From a virus, in the IMG/VR virus record IMGVR_UViG_3300005518_000020, positions 1 to 47,109 of that record: 47,109 nt of DNA; one strand, given 5' to 3'. Position 1 is the stretch's first letter. Each line of letters opens with the position of its first letter. Shown here piece by piece: positions 36,427 to 46,700 of the stretch. Both the position numbers and the translations under genes were made by a program. The notes beneath the pieces are model-generated. The model worked only from the letters and a program-made list of their open reading frames with translations. It was not told where the DNA came from and made no database searches.

Positions 36427-38458
36427 GTACCTAGCGATAGACACCGAAGGTAAGGAGAGGGCCTTTGCCTATTCATTCTGCAACGAGTATGGCGACAGCG
36501 TTGCCATCCGACACGGCGACGTTGAACAGCCTTGTCTGGCTTGTAAAGGCAAAGGAAGTTGGTTACCCTCGAAGGTCACCAGAATACCACAGCTTTGGAG
36601 CGTCCAGGAGTGCGTAACTTGCAATGGTCGGGGGGTCGCCCCCGGCCATGCGTTGGCTAAATGGGTCGCCAAGCGACTTTGCGAAGACCCCTCCACCATA
36701 AAGATATTCCACAATGAGAAACATGACAGAAGAATCCTCCGACGAGAGGGAATTAGAACAGCAGGAGTCACCCACGATACAATGCTCATATCATACGCCC
36801 TTGACCCTAGACGGCCTCACGGCCTTAAGGAACTTACTCAGCTCAAAATCGGGGAGGGAGTCGGTGAACGCGACGCGGTTGTTGAATGGATTAAACGAAC
36901 TCACAAAGATATTGTCGCGGAATGCAGGAATGTTGGATACTATAGAATTTGCGGTCGAATTGAAATTGACCCTACGAAAATAATCTGGGAGGAGAAGGGC
37001 CTTAAACGCCGTAATGGATGGGAGTACGTGCCCTGGTCCGTCATGGGTCCATACGCAGAGGACGACGCCAGGAAAACCATCAAGTTGTTTTTCTACTTCC
37101 GCAAGCATGTGAAGAAGAAGCCGTATATCACTGTGTACCTTAAGGAGAAGAAGCTTCTTCCTGTCGTTGGCAAGATGGAAGATACCGGTATGCTTTGGCA
37201 TATGCCAATGGCGTATCGTCTCCTTAAGATCATTAACATGGACCGGAACAGCTTTCAGAAGGAAGCCTTTAAGCATGCGAAGAAGGAATTCAATATCCTT
37301 AGCGGTAAGCAATTGGCTAACGTTCTCTTCTCCGATTTGGGTATGGAAATTATGGAGAAGACTGCGAAGGGCAACCCGTCTCTAGACAAGGACCACTTGA
37401 TGTTATACGATCATCCACTTGCTACCGCTGTCCTTCGATTCAGGATGGCGAAGAAGATGGATGGCTACATGCGGAACTTTATTCGTTCCGCTAGGAGGGA
37501 GTCCGATGGCTGGGTCATTCATCCGAATCAATTGCAGCATGGTACTATCACCGGGCGCTTTAGTATTATCGACCCACCCTTACAGACCACCCCGGCTATT
37601 GATACTGGGCGTAGATCACATTACATCATCGACATACGTCGCTGCTTTGTCCCTCGCCGAAACCATATACTATATTTCTTTGACTACTCTCAGATCGAAA
37701 TTAAACTGTTCGCCTATTTTACTCAAGACCCCTATCTTATCGGACTTATCAAGGAAGGCCGCGACTTTCACGGAGAGGTTGCGGCTGAGGTTACTGGAGT
37801 CAAAGAAGGTACAGACGAATTTTCACACGTCCGGAAAATGACCAAGATGGTTAACTTTGGCATCATCTTCGGTGCCGGGGAGGATAAACTTGTCCAGATT
37901 ACTCACGAGGATCGCGGGAAGATTCACGAGTTCAATGAAAGATATCACGAGCGCCTTCCGAGCGTACGTGAGTTCATGGAGAAGACAATATTCGAAGCAC
38001 GAAGAAATGGATACATTGACACCGAATTTGGAAGGCGTATCCCCGTTGACGGAAACAGAGCCTACGCCGCCGTCAACTATAGGATACAAGGAACGGCAGC
38101 GGATATCCTTAAGCAGGCAGCTATCGACAGCGCAAGATATGCGGAAACATTCGGAGGAAAACTATTGCTTACTATGCATGATGAGACGATCCTTGAAATT
38201 CCAGAGGGGGCTGAACATACTACTCATATCCATAATCTTCGGACTACTCTGGAGCGGTGGGACTCCCAATTCGGACTACCTATCAATACCGACTGTGCTG
38301 TTGGCGCTGTTAGCTGGTCTGATAATGATTGTGTAAAGGTGGAAGGAGCCAAGAATTATGAGACTGCTATCAATCGATCCATCACTGAGGCACTGCGGAT
38401 ACGCGATCTTCGACGGGCCGACCCTCCAAAGCTACGGGATCTTAGAATCATCCGTTGA
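36275..38458 (+). CDS. DNA polymerase, family A, with DnaJ-like zinc insert in the exonuclease domain (727 aa)
   Basis: GTG 36275 has GGGAGGTTT before it and is the only start ahead of exonuclease motif I, so the gene overlaps the ThyX-like gene by 152 bases. Exonuclease residues: Asp56/Glu58 (LAIDTEG), HNEKHD (146-151), Tyr260/Asp264 (PYAEDDARK). Between motifs I and II are CLACKGKG (Cys87, Cys90) and CVTCNGRG (Cys113, Cys116), two CxxCxGxG motifs as in the DnaJ zinc centre, not expected in this family. Polymerase motifs: A FFDYSQIEIK (Asp470), B RKMTKMVNFGIIFG (Arg520, Lys524, Phe528, and Phe where Tyr is usual), C TMHDETILEI (His635, Asp636, Glu637). It replicates the genome. Confidence 0.9.
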   Translation: MTTSSTRRAKGRTPTASCQTKLNIVSPGKAHISLAPSTLKKLERLVARKGKYLAIDTEGKERAFAYSFCNEYGDSVAIRHGDVEQPCLACKGKGSWLPSKVTRIPQLWSVQECVTCNGRGVAPGHALAKWVAKRLCEDPSTIKIFHNEKHDRRILRREGIRTAGVTHDTMLISYALDPRRPHGLKELTQLKIGEGVGERDAVVEWIKRTHKDIVAECRNVGYYRICGRIEIDPTKIIWEEKGLKRRNGWEYVPWSVMGPYAEDDARKTIKLFFYFRKHVKKKPYITVYLKEKKLLPVVGKMEDTGMLWHMPMAYRLLKIINMDRNSFQKEAFKHAKKEFNILSGKQLANVLFSDLGMEIMEKTAKGNPSLDKDHLMLYDHPLATAVLRFRMAKKMDGYMRNFIRSARRESDGWVIHPNQLQHGTITGRFSIIDPPLQTTPAIDTGRRSHYIIDIRRCFVPRRNHILYFFDYSQIEIKLFAYFTQDPYLIGLIKEGRDFHGEVAAEVTGVKEGTDEFSHVRKMTKMVNFGIIFGAGEDKLVQITHEDRGKIHEFNERYHERLPSVREFMEKTIFEARRNGYIDTEFGRRIPVDGNRAYAAVNYRIQGTAADILKQAAIDSARYAETFGGKLLLTMHDETILEIPEGAEHTTHIHNLRTTLERWDSQFGLPINTDCAVGAVSWSDNDCVKVEGAKNYETAINRSITEALRIRDLRRADPPKLRDLRIIR

Positions 38459-38852
38459 ACCTTGGCAAGACGCCGCAAAGGACATAGGAGGTCATCTCCT
38501 TTACGACCTATTCGGTGATAGTAGAGTCGGTACACATATGTGCGATACCGCCATTATAGAGATGCCTACGGAGATCCATAGTCCGGGAGGTCATGCCGTA
38601 ATGCATAGTGGTGCCCTCGGCAAGTTGTTCTTCACGGTTGGACTGTTCTATGGCCTACTGTCTGAAGTTACTTCGGACGTGTACCTAATCCCTGTAAGGA
38701 ACTGGAAAGGACAGCTTCCCAAACAACTAACCACCAAACGCGTCAACCAGAAGTACGGTACCAAGTTTAACTGGCGTACCAAGCAGCATAACATCGCAGA
38801 CGCCGTTGCCTTGGGGGATTGGTATCTTACCAAAAGAAAACCCGGTGCCTGA
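38358..38852 (+). CDS. RuvC-like Holliday junction resolvase (164 aa)
   Basis: GGAAGGAG precedes ATG 38358, which lies inside the polymerase gene (101-base overlap). The RNase-H fold residues are LSIDPSLRHCGYAIFDG (Asp7), AIIEMPTE (Glu68) and HNIADAVALGDW (Asp148), the RuvC catalytic layout. The usual role is cutting recombination or replication branches before packaging. It is the last gene of the rightward arm and ends within a hairpin. Confidence 0.75.
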   Translation: MRLLSIDPSLRHCGYAIFDGPTLQSYGILESSVEPWQDAAKDIGGHLLYDLFGDSRVGTHMCDTAIIEMPTEIHSPGGHAVMHSGALGKLFFTVGLFYGLLSEVTSDVYLIPVRNWKGQLPKQLTTKRVNQKYGTKFNWRTKQHNIADAVALGDWYLTKRKPGA

Positions 38853-38919
38853 GTGACCCGTACACCCAAGCACCGGGCAGGAGGAGTGGTCTTCTGGACT
38901 ACTAGCTAAGTCCGACCAC
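38841..38919. terminator. Convergent terminator region, two hairpins
   Basis: CCCGGTGC (38841-38848) pairs perfectly with GCACCGGG (38870-38877). A second element stacks GTGGTC/GACCAC (38886-38891 with 38914-38919) on GGACT/AGTCC (38896-38900 with 38909-38913). They lie between the ends of both arms (38852 and 38931). No long T run is visible. They could end transcription from both sides or block antisense read-through. Confidence 0.6.
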
Positions 38920-38930
38920 CACAGGCCTAG

Positions 38931-39449
38931 CTAAGGGCACAATCCAATCACGACACCGGCTGTCACGCGATCGTAGTACTTGGCCGTTGTCCCTTCAAGG
39001 CGGTCCACACCAACCCGAACCTTGACAAGGGCCTTCTCGTTCTTCACCTTCCACCCTCCCCCGATACCATACATGTACCTGGGGGCGACGTCAGTGAGAT
39101 CCTTGTCAAACTTCTTGACAAAGTAATCACCGACACCTTCTATGAACATGGTACCGACATCGAATCCTGCCAGCAGCCCACCGGTATAGGCATTCGAGGA
39201 TCCGACACCCTTTTGCGAAGCGTAGAGATACGACCCTCGAATACCGAATCTCAGAGCGCTTCCAATGGGCCAGGAGTCTTCAATCGAACCCTGACCTGTC
39301 TGGCCCACCCCTTTGACGTCCGAGTAGTTCAGACCGAAGAGGAGCTCGTCCGTTCGGTTTGCCTTCCAGGTAGTCTCACCCCAGACCTGCTGCGCTGCAA
39401 CCGAGCCGGTGAAAACCAGGGCCAGAAGAACCAGCACGAACCTCTTCAC
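38931..39449 (-). CDS. Exported beta-barrel-like protein (172 aa)
   Basis: MKRFVLVLLALVFTGSVAAQ is a classic Sec signal with cleavage after VAA. The mature part is made of alternating hydrophobic strands and Gly/aromatic residues (LRFGIRGSYLYASQ, AGFDVGTMFIEGVGDYFVKK, MYGIGGGWKV, KVRVGVDRLEG), as in small outer-membrane beta-barrels. It is the last gene of the late operon, after lysis-type genes. Possible roles are blocking superinfection at the outer membrane or helping release. Family not recognised. The end, VVIGLCP, lacks the terminal Phe typical of many barrels. Confidence 0.65.
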   Translation of the reverse strand: MKRFVLVLLALVFTGSVAAQQVWGETTWKANRTDELLFGLNYSDVKGVGQTGQGSIEDSWPIGSALRFGIRGSYLYASQKGVGSSNAYTGGLLAGFDVGTMFIEGVGDYFVKKFDKDLTDVAPRYMYGIGGGWKVKNEKALVKVRVGVDRLEGTTAKYYDRVTAGVVIGLCP

Positions 39450-39841
39450 GGAGCCTCCTTTGCCGCCCCATTCGACGGCGGTTTAAGAAATGGTAACCAC
39501 TTACCTAACACTGTACCCACCATAAACACAAGCTGATCAGAAAATAAGTCCACACACGCGCCAAGCATGAACCCAACCTGCGGAGTGAATGGAATACCCA
39601 CATTCACCCATTCCCTAGTTTCCATTCCAGGAATAATTTTTATGATATCATCCAGTAGTTCCATCCTCCACAAAGCAAGAGCGATGCCATCACCGACGAT
39701 ATTCATCATTAAGTGCGGAAGGCCCATATGCCAATAACCAAGCCAACCATCCTCCTTGGTCTGATGCTTGGTCTTCCAGAATCCCCACTGCCAGATATTC
39801 GAAGCGACAATTCCGAGCAGAAATCCGAAAAACGGTTCCAT
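39446..39841 (-). CDS. Multi-spanning membrane protein, holin candidate (131 aa)
   Basis: I choose ATG 39841 (MEPFFGFLLGIVASNIWQWG...), which has AGGAGG four bases upstream; a longer frame from 39952 overlaps the gene before. Three hydrophobic stretches (about residues 4-20, 44-66 and 88-115) would cross the membrane, with Trp-rich interfaces and a basic C-terminal tail. Size, position after a transglycosylase and another small membrane gene, and lack of other motifs make it a holin candidate. Its stop overlaps the ATG of the beta-barrel gene. Confidence 0.6.
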   Translation of the reverse strand: MEPFFGFLLGIVASNIWQWGFWKTKHQTKEDGWLGYWHMGLPHLMMNIVGDGIALALWRMELLDDIIKIIPGMETREWVNVGIPFTPQVGFMLGACVDLFSDQLVFMVGTVLGKWLPFLKPPSNGAAKEAP

Positions 39842-39849
39842 CTTGCCTC

Positions 39850-40248
39850 CTATGGGCCGAGCCACTTCACCAAGAGCGCCGCCACACAGCCACCGAATAG
39901 AGCCGCCATAGTACCAACCACTGCCATTCGCCCAAGCATGTTTGACTGCCAAAGCTGTAGGGCTAGAAGAGCTTTCTCAAGTTCCCCGATCTTCGCGTGG
40001 TAGACATCCTGTCGAACGTTCTGGGACGACATGAGGAGAAGACGTCCACCTTCGTTATTAAGATCACCAAGTCGCTTTTCAAGCACAACGGCCTGGATCT
40101 CGTGCTCCTTTTCCTTTGCTATGAATTGAAGATCAACCTCCCTTCTGACGTGCTCAACCTCTTTCGGAAGCAGTGCCTCCAGAACGGCAAGGCGGGCATG
40201 ATGGTCCACGAGACACAACCCATCATTCTTAGGGGGTTCGGTGTTCAT
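39850..40248 (-). CDS. Coiled-coil protein with C-terminal membrane helix (132 aa)
   Basis: ATGA overlap with the transglycosylase stop (40248-40245). A long charged helical stretch (EALLPKEVEHVRREVDLQFI to about residue 100) is followed by one C-terminal membrane segment (MAVVGTMAALFGGCVAALLV). This tail-anchored coiled coil resembles small phage proteins annotated as holin-like or as lysis accessory. An inner-membrane spanin would normally have its anchor at the N-terminus, so I do not call it that. Confidence 0.6.
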   Translation of the reverse strand: MNTEPPKNDGLCLVDHHARLAVLEALLPKEVEHVRREVDLQFIAKEKEHEIQAVVLEKRLGDLNNEGGRLLLMSSQNVRQDVYHAKIGELEKALLALQLWQSNMLGRMAVVGTMAALFGGCVAALLVKWLGP

Positions 40249-40769
40249 ACGATTGGTCCAGTACCTTTATATGCCTGGTAGTATCCGGCTATTCGTTCTA
40301 CGTAATCGGTTGTTTCCCTCGCGTTCGCCGGACCCGTGACAAGCTCCAGAACCTTTACGATATCCGACCACTTGTCATTCCAAAGGCCACGAGACTTGGA
40401 TAGGTCTCTAGCCTTTAGGATGTTACCCTGCCCGGCGTTATAGGAGCCGAGTATGAAACTGTAGATTTCATCCTTTGGTGTGGCCCTTGTTGACCAAAAC
40501 CCGAAAAGGAAGTTAAGGTACCATACCCCACCTTTGATATTCTTGTAGATATCGTACCCATCTACTTCGCCGTCAACCCACTTATCTGTGGCGGGCATCA
40601 ACTGCATGAGACCCATTGCCCCAGCACTAGACCGTGCTATCGGATTAAAGGCGCTCTCCTGCTTCATGACGGCCTTTACAAGCAGCCAATCAATAGAGGA
40701 TTCTTTCGGCACAATGCTTTGGATGAGCCCATCGTAAACTGATTCCAACAACGAGGTTTCTATCTTCAT
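40245..40769 (-). CDS. Lytic transglycosylase (SLT family), probably virion-associated (174 aa)
   Basis: The SLT motifs are clear: VKAVMKQESAFNP with catalytic Glu38, SAGAMGLMQLMPAT, YNAGQGN at about residue 123, and YVERIAGYY near the end. These enzymes cleave the glycan strands of peptidoglycan. There is no signal peptide. The ATG overlaps the stop of the giant virion protein (ATGA, 40769-40766), so it is likely made with the ejection proteins and used to open the wall at infection, or serves as the lysis enzyme since no other endolysin is visible. Confidence 0.85.
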   Translation of the reverse strand: MKIETSLLESVYDGLIQSIVPKESSIDWLLVKAVMKQESAFNPIARSSAGAMGLMQLMPATDKWVDGEVDGYDIYKNIKGGVWYLNFLFGFWSTRATPKDEIYSFILGSYNAGQGNILKARDLSKSRGLWNDKWSDIVKVLELVTGPANARETTDYVERIAGYYQAYKGTGPIV

Positions 40770-43700
40770 TTCAGCCCCTGCAGTTTCTCCGGTATTCTGG
40801 TCTTCTTCCGTAGTATCTTCCGCATGAAGTCAGCTTCTTCTTTCTTGTTGAAGGGCCGCTCCAAATCCTTCATCGCGAAGGCACGGAACTCCGGTTTAGA
40901 CGCTACGTCACGATTGAATTTGCCGCTCTCACCCTGCTCTAGCTCCATGTCCATCTTATCTTGCCAAGCATTCAAGTCTTCCACAAAGTTTATGTTGGCT
41001 GCCATGACCTTTAAGAAGGCAACAAGGGCGGACTGCGGATACTTAGGTTGCCCGGTCTTGGGGTCCATGATGAACTTCGGGTGGATGATGTCGTTGGTTC
41101 CATACTGCGCGGCGATCTGATTGAACCGGATGAAGTTAGACACGTCCTTGGCGATATCCCAGACTTGGGTTTGCCGCGCCAGATGTTCCCAGAGAGGTGG
41201 GGCCACCCCCGGCTGCCTCACCACTTGGCCGTCGTCGCCAATGTAAACGCGTGTCCCGACGGAGGTATCCATGGTGTTCGGGTCACTGAACGGTTTGCCG
41301 GTGAACATACTGTTCCCAGTCGCCCTTTCGATACCCACTGTAAGGAGAGGGTGTAGTCCAGGCAAACGGTTCCCACCCTGTTGGGTGAACTGAATCAAAC
41401 TCGCCGGCAAGTTGAAGACATCAGCGAACGGGTTGAATGATTTGGTGCTTGCGAAGGCCACGTCCGAATTGTTCTGCAGGTTCTTCCGCCACGAATCCGG
41501 CAGAACGATACGGCCCTGCATGAAGTTCTCCATATCCTTGTATTCGATACCCATCTCCGCGAATTGGTCTTCCACAGCATCCTGACCAATCCTGCCTAGA
41601 TGGCCGAATACGAAAGACTTGTACCGGTGCTTTACCGGCAGACTGTAAGCCAGGGTATTGATATGCTTGTACCAGTTCCAGAAGGGTACAATTCTTCGGA
41701 CCCAACGGCGTTCGATTGGATCCAGACGCTGGTAGTTTCCTAGGAACTCCCATGCCCCTTCCAGAGCATTCTTCTGAAGCTGGAGCATTTCTGGCGTACC
41801 GGCTTGCTTCATCTGACCCAAGGCTCCGGCCAGTTCATCCAGATATTTCTGGCTACGGTAGAACCGGAACCCGGAGTCCTTCATGATATACTTACGGGCT
41901 TGCTTCTCTGCGGCCTTGAAGTATCCGGCCTGTAGGTAGAAGTCTTCTACCTTACGGTTGATGCCATACATTGCGTCGAACACCGCAAAAGTACGAGATG
42001 TAGGTTTAGCCCGACCAAGGAGGAATTCGTCAGCGGTTGATGCGTAGAGACCAGTAGTAGAAAGTTCGTCAGGGTAGATGTTTTCGAACATTTTCATCTT
42101 AGATCGCATGTAATCCCATGGCATTACTCCGGCCATAGAATTTAGAAGAGTGTTGCTTACCAGATTGTTGAGGATCCACCTTGGTGAAATCGCCAAGGTC
42201 AGTGCCCGCCACCAGTCCGTACCCCTATCGAACCACCGTATCCAGTTCGGCACAATGCCAGCGGACACGTGTGCATAGATGGCATCGGCTAGTTCCTTTG
42301 GGATCTGATGAAGTTCGTTCTTGTAAGCCATTGTTACGGACGATTGCATCTTGGGAATGTGTTCCTGTATAGCCTTAAGAAAGGTTTCATCCGCGACGTA
42401 TCCGGCCTTCTGAATAGTCTTCTTGAAGGTATTAAGGAAGTCAATGTTCTGCGTGTGGAACTGCATCAACCCTTCGTAGTTGAAGGGGACATGTCCTTCA
42501 AGGATAGTGTCCGGGTCACCGTTCCAAGGCTTAGCCCTGCCACTATCCCTGATCTTCTTCACCATATCCATGTTGGCTTCGTACCGGTGAACTTCCCTGG
42601 CGGCCTTTATAGACACCAACTCCGGGTCATTCACCATGTAGCCCCATGCGTTAGTATGGGTACGAAGGAAATCCGGTCTCTTGATTGACGGTGTGATCTT
42701 GCCGCCAGCCAACCCTGCAATCCAATTACGTGTGGGCTGCCCATACACGATCTTGTGATACTCCCCGGCTTCGTCGTAGAAACCAGTGTAGCCCTTCTTG
42801 TAAAGTTCCTTGATGAGTCCTGTCTTCACGTCCTGCGTAGCACCCAAGGAGTTCTTCATATCTGCAAGAAGAAGCTTCCCCTCCGGTGACCTTGCGTCCA
42901 GAATGATGTGACGCTTCTCCCACATGTGCGGGTAGTAGCCTGGTCTCGAGAGTTTGCCTTCAAGGGACTTACCTGCCGCGATACGGATAAGGTCAGCTGC
43001 CGTTAAGGCGTCCTTACCGAACAATTGTTGCACCACAAACGGGGTAAGGTCGGAGATCTCCGGCGACTGCTTACGAACGTAGTTGTAGGCCTGGAGTAGA
43101 TCCTGTATCTGACGGCGAACCGGTTTAGGTACACCGTTGTCAATCAACAGCATCTTCACGGTATCCATATTAAAGGTTTCGCCAGGACCTACAAGGTACG
43201 ATTTGGATGCCGCAATCTTCTGTAGTGCTTCCCTCATAGGAGGGTCGTTCTTGATAGCGATGTTCAGTTGAGTTATAATAGCATTCGCGGAAGCCGTGTC
43301 CCTGCCCATAGTAGGCTTAAGGATACGGGGCACGTCTATTTCTTTTCCTTTTATAACTGGTTTACCAAGTAGGTCCGCACGCATTTCACTTACTTCGATA
43401 TCCGTTTTTAGGTTTTGTACTCTCTTCCAATAAGAAGAAACTTCTGGGATAGCCATTATCTCTGGACTTGGTTTATAAAGAGGACTCTCTTCAATATTTC
43501 GTTTCACCTCATCAATTACTGTACGGGCCGGGGCCTTTTCAACCATCCGTCGTTCCGCCCCGCCGGGTGCGCCTTTGGATGGTTCAGGAGCAGGCTTCGA
43601 CGTGACGTTGGGGGGTGGGGCCGTGTCGGGTTCAGCCCAGTTTGTACGAACGTCAGACGCGTCGAGCTCCACTCCCGCTTCGAGTTCCTTGATACGCCGT

Positions 43701-46700
43701 TGAATCCTAGTGGCGTCCTTACGGAAGCCTTCCAAATCACGTACTGCTTTATTGTAGGCTACCGCACGCCTACGGAGATCCGTGATTTCCCCAAGTACGT
43801 TTCCTGCGGTTCGTGCTCCTACTGTCCCACCTTTAGCTTGTATCTGAGCCACTTTCTTCGCACGACGAATAGGATTCTCAATCGATTGAGCCTCTCTAAT
43901 TTCCCTACGGATCTGCTCAGATCGAGCGGCCTTTGCAAGTTTTGGGTCCTGAAGTAGTTTGGCTTCGTTCTGTAGCTCCTTGATGTGTCTATTGAACTTC
44001 CCCCTATCGATGGTTCCCGTAGTTTCGTTGATGACATTACGTGGGATACGGGCAGCCGCCGCCACGTTCTCCCTATCCTTGATAAGTTCCATGATACCCT
44101 TACCCGGTTCCCCGGCAGGTTTCTTTTCCCCGGTTACAGTATTGATTTTCTTGTACGTTCCTTCAAGCTGCAATTTCAACTGTTCAATGGCATACTGTCG
44201 TTCCAACTCTGGCCTGGTAATGGCACGGCCCATGCTTTCAGCCAGGAGTTGCTCCCGCATGTGAACGGTGAGATGCCGTCCCGGACGGGTTTCCATCTGG
44301 TCAAGGGCACCGATGGCCCAGGAGTGTACATTCATGAAGTCATTGATGTCCCGCTCAAAGTTGGCGGCTATAATAGCGTCCTCAGTAGTCTCCACGTCCA
44401 TAGCACCAAGGGTGGACTGAAAAGCCTTCGGGTCCATCTCTGCCATCTCACGGACAGTTTTAGCCTCCAGTCTTAATTCATTCAGCCTTTGAACTGTACG
44501 TTCAATAGCCTTTTCCCTGGCTACCGCGCTCATGGTTTCCGGGTTGCTACGAGTAAGGTACCGCTGATAATCAGAAGCTTGGCGGTCACCCTTCATCCAC
44601 TGCTTCGAATGAAGTATGGTAACCCTGTTACCACCACGAGTGGTAATCTTGTGTTTATAGAATGGATTTACCAAAGGGTCATTCAAGAGGCCATCGGTCC
44701 ATTCCGCTACCCTATCATAAATCGGCTGCACCACTCCTTCAAAGGTAGCCGTTCTATCCAGTTCCTTCGCAAGGGTATGCATTCTGAAGACAGTGTTCGA
44801 TATTTGCCGACTAGTCTCCGGGTTAATACGGATCTTCTCACCACGTTCGAGAGGTGCTCGAATATCTTTGATGATATTCTCAATTTCTTCTGCCGTAGCA
44901 TTCACCATAATAGCACGGGAGTCAGCATCAAGATCAGCCCACTTTGGTGCCGAACTCTTTATATCTGCTGGTGCATCGCGATACCCTAGTTCATACCGGT
45001 ACTTAGCGGTCTTTTCGGCCATCTTCTCTATACTGGCCTGGAGACCAGTAGCCTCGGTATGGGAATAGGTACCCCTGTAGATTTCACTGGTGATGCCTTT
45101 TCCTTTGGATGGCTTAAGAAGTGCTACCTGCCCTGTAGAAAGTCTATAAATAGATTCTGCCGTATCGGGGTCAATGTCCCTTGAAAGGAGATCCTCCTCC
45201 ATGATGACCTTCTTCGGCTTTCGATGGATACCCTGTTTGCCGAGAGAGATCTCTCCTTCAGCAGCCAAAGCTTCGGCAACCTCATCACCATAGGCTCCGG
45301 CCCGTGCGGCCTGTTCTTCCATGGTGAGAGTCTGGTACTCTGTCTCTACGGGCAGTCGCCGTGTGATATCGATTGGTGACGAGGGACCAAGGCTGGTCTC
45401 CGACTTCGCCTGTTCCACCAATTCCTTGAATGTCACCTTTAACTTCCTCAGTTCCGATATCATGACATTCTTTTCTGCGATAGGTGGAACTGCGTGACCA
45501 ACACGGTTAGTCACCCTGTAAAGGAAATCTTCTCGAATTTTGATTGCATCATGTAGGTCTAGAAGCCGTCGCGCCGCCACTGGATTGACGCGTGCCATAC
45601 GAACAATGGACTCTGTACCGGCATGTTCAGCAGCAGTCTGGATCTCTGGTGACACAAGGCGATTCTCCGCGCCTTGAAGGAACTGATCAAGTTCATCACC
45701 AGAAGTACTGATGGCTGTCTTGACCTTGGCTTGGGTTACATAGTCACGAAGGAATTCTTCTTCATCACGGCTAAGTACCGGTCCCGAAGGTGGTGCACCC
45801 TTTGGTTTCTTTCGCATCAGGGTGCCTTTTACTTCGGTTCCCGGTTCAAGAACAATACGATCTCCCTCCTGCCCTGGAGACGAAAGGATCTTCCCTTCGA
45901 CACGTTCCTTCCCTGCCTGGTACCCTGCTGTGGTCATGATCTTGGTGTAGTTACCCTTCTGCATAGAACCACGTTCCCGTACCAGGTATTCCACACCATC
46001 TTCAGTTACGAAGATATCGCCTTTCTTTACGGTCGAATATAGATCCTGTCCTTCTGGAATGGCTACATTATTATAGCGTATATCCTTTCCGGTTGTACGT
46101 TTGATGTTCTCCGCGATGGCGTCGTCAACTTTCGACATCTCTTCATGAAGTTTTTCGACACCTTTACCCTTCGCTAATTCCGCCTGTACACCCAACTGAG
46201 AACGCTTTTTACCAAGGTTGACGATCTCCTGGGCATCGGCGTGGGATAGAACAGCTGCGATAGGAGTAAGTTCCTGTGCCTTCTTTGCAGCCTCCTCGGC
46301 CACAGTCTCTTCAGATATAAGGACAGTGCTAGCAGCATTCTCCTGTGCGACTTTTAAAGCCGAACCAACTTCCTGCGGAGTGCGTGCAGCTATGTTCTCC
46401 ACTAGAGAATTCAATTCAGCCATCGTCAGCCCAGTGGCATCCATTAAAGGCTGCCACGTACGCTTCAAGTATTCCTGTGCATCCGCGAGTCCTTTACCAG
46501 ATAGTCGTTGATGGGTAAGGTCCCAGTACTCCGAATACTTCTTGATAGCTTCGACAAGTGCGCCATCCTTATCTACGGGGTTCGCCAATCCTTCAATGGT
46601 CGCGGCGAAGGCTTCCTTTTCCTTTGGCTTTAATTTTTCGAAGATACCCTGGAATTGTGCCGACGATCCCTTTAGATTCTTGGCGAATTGGTTATAGGAT

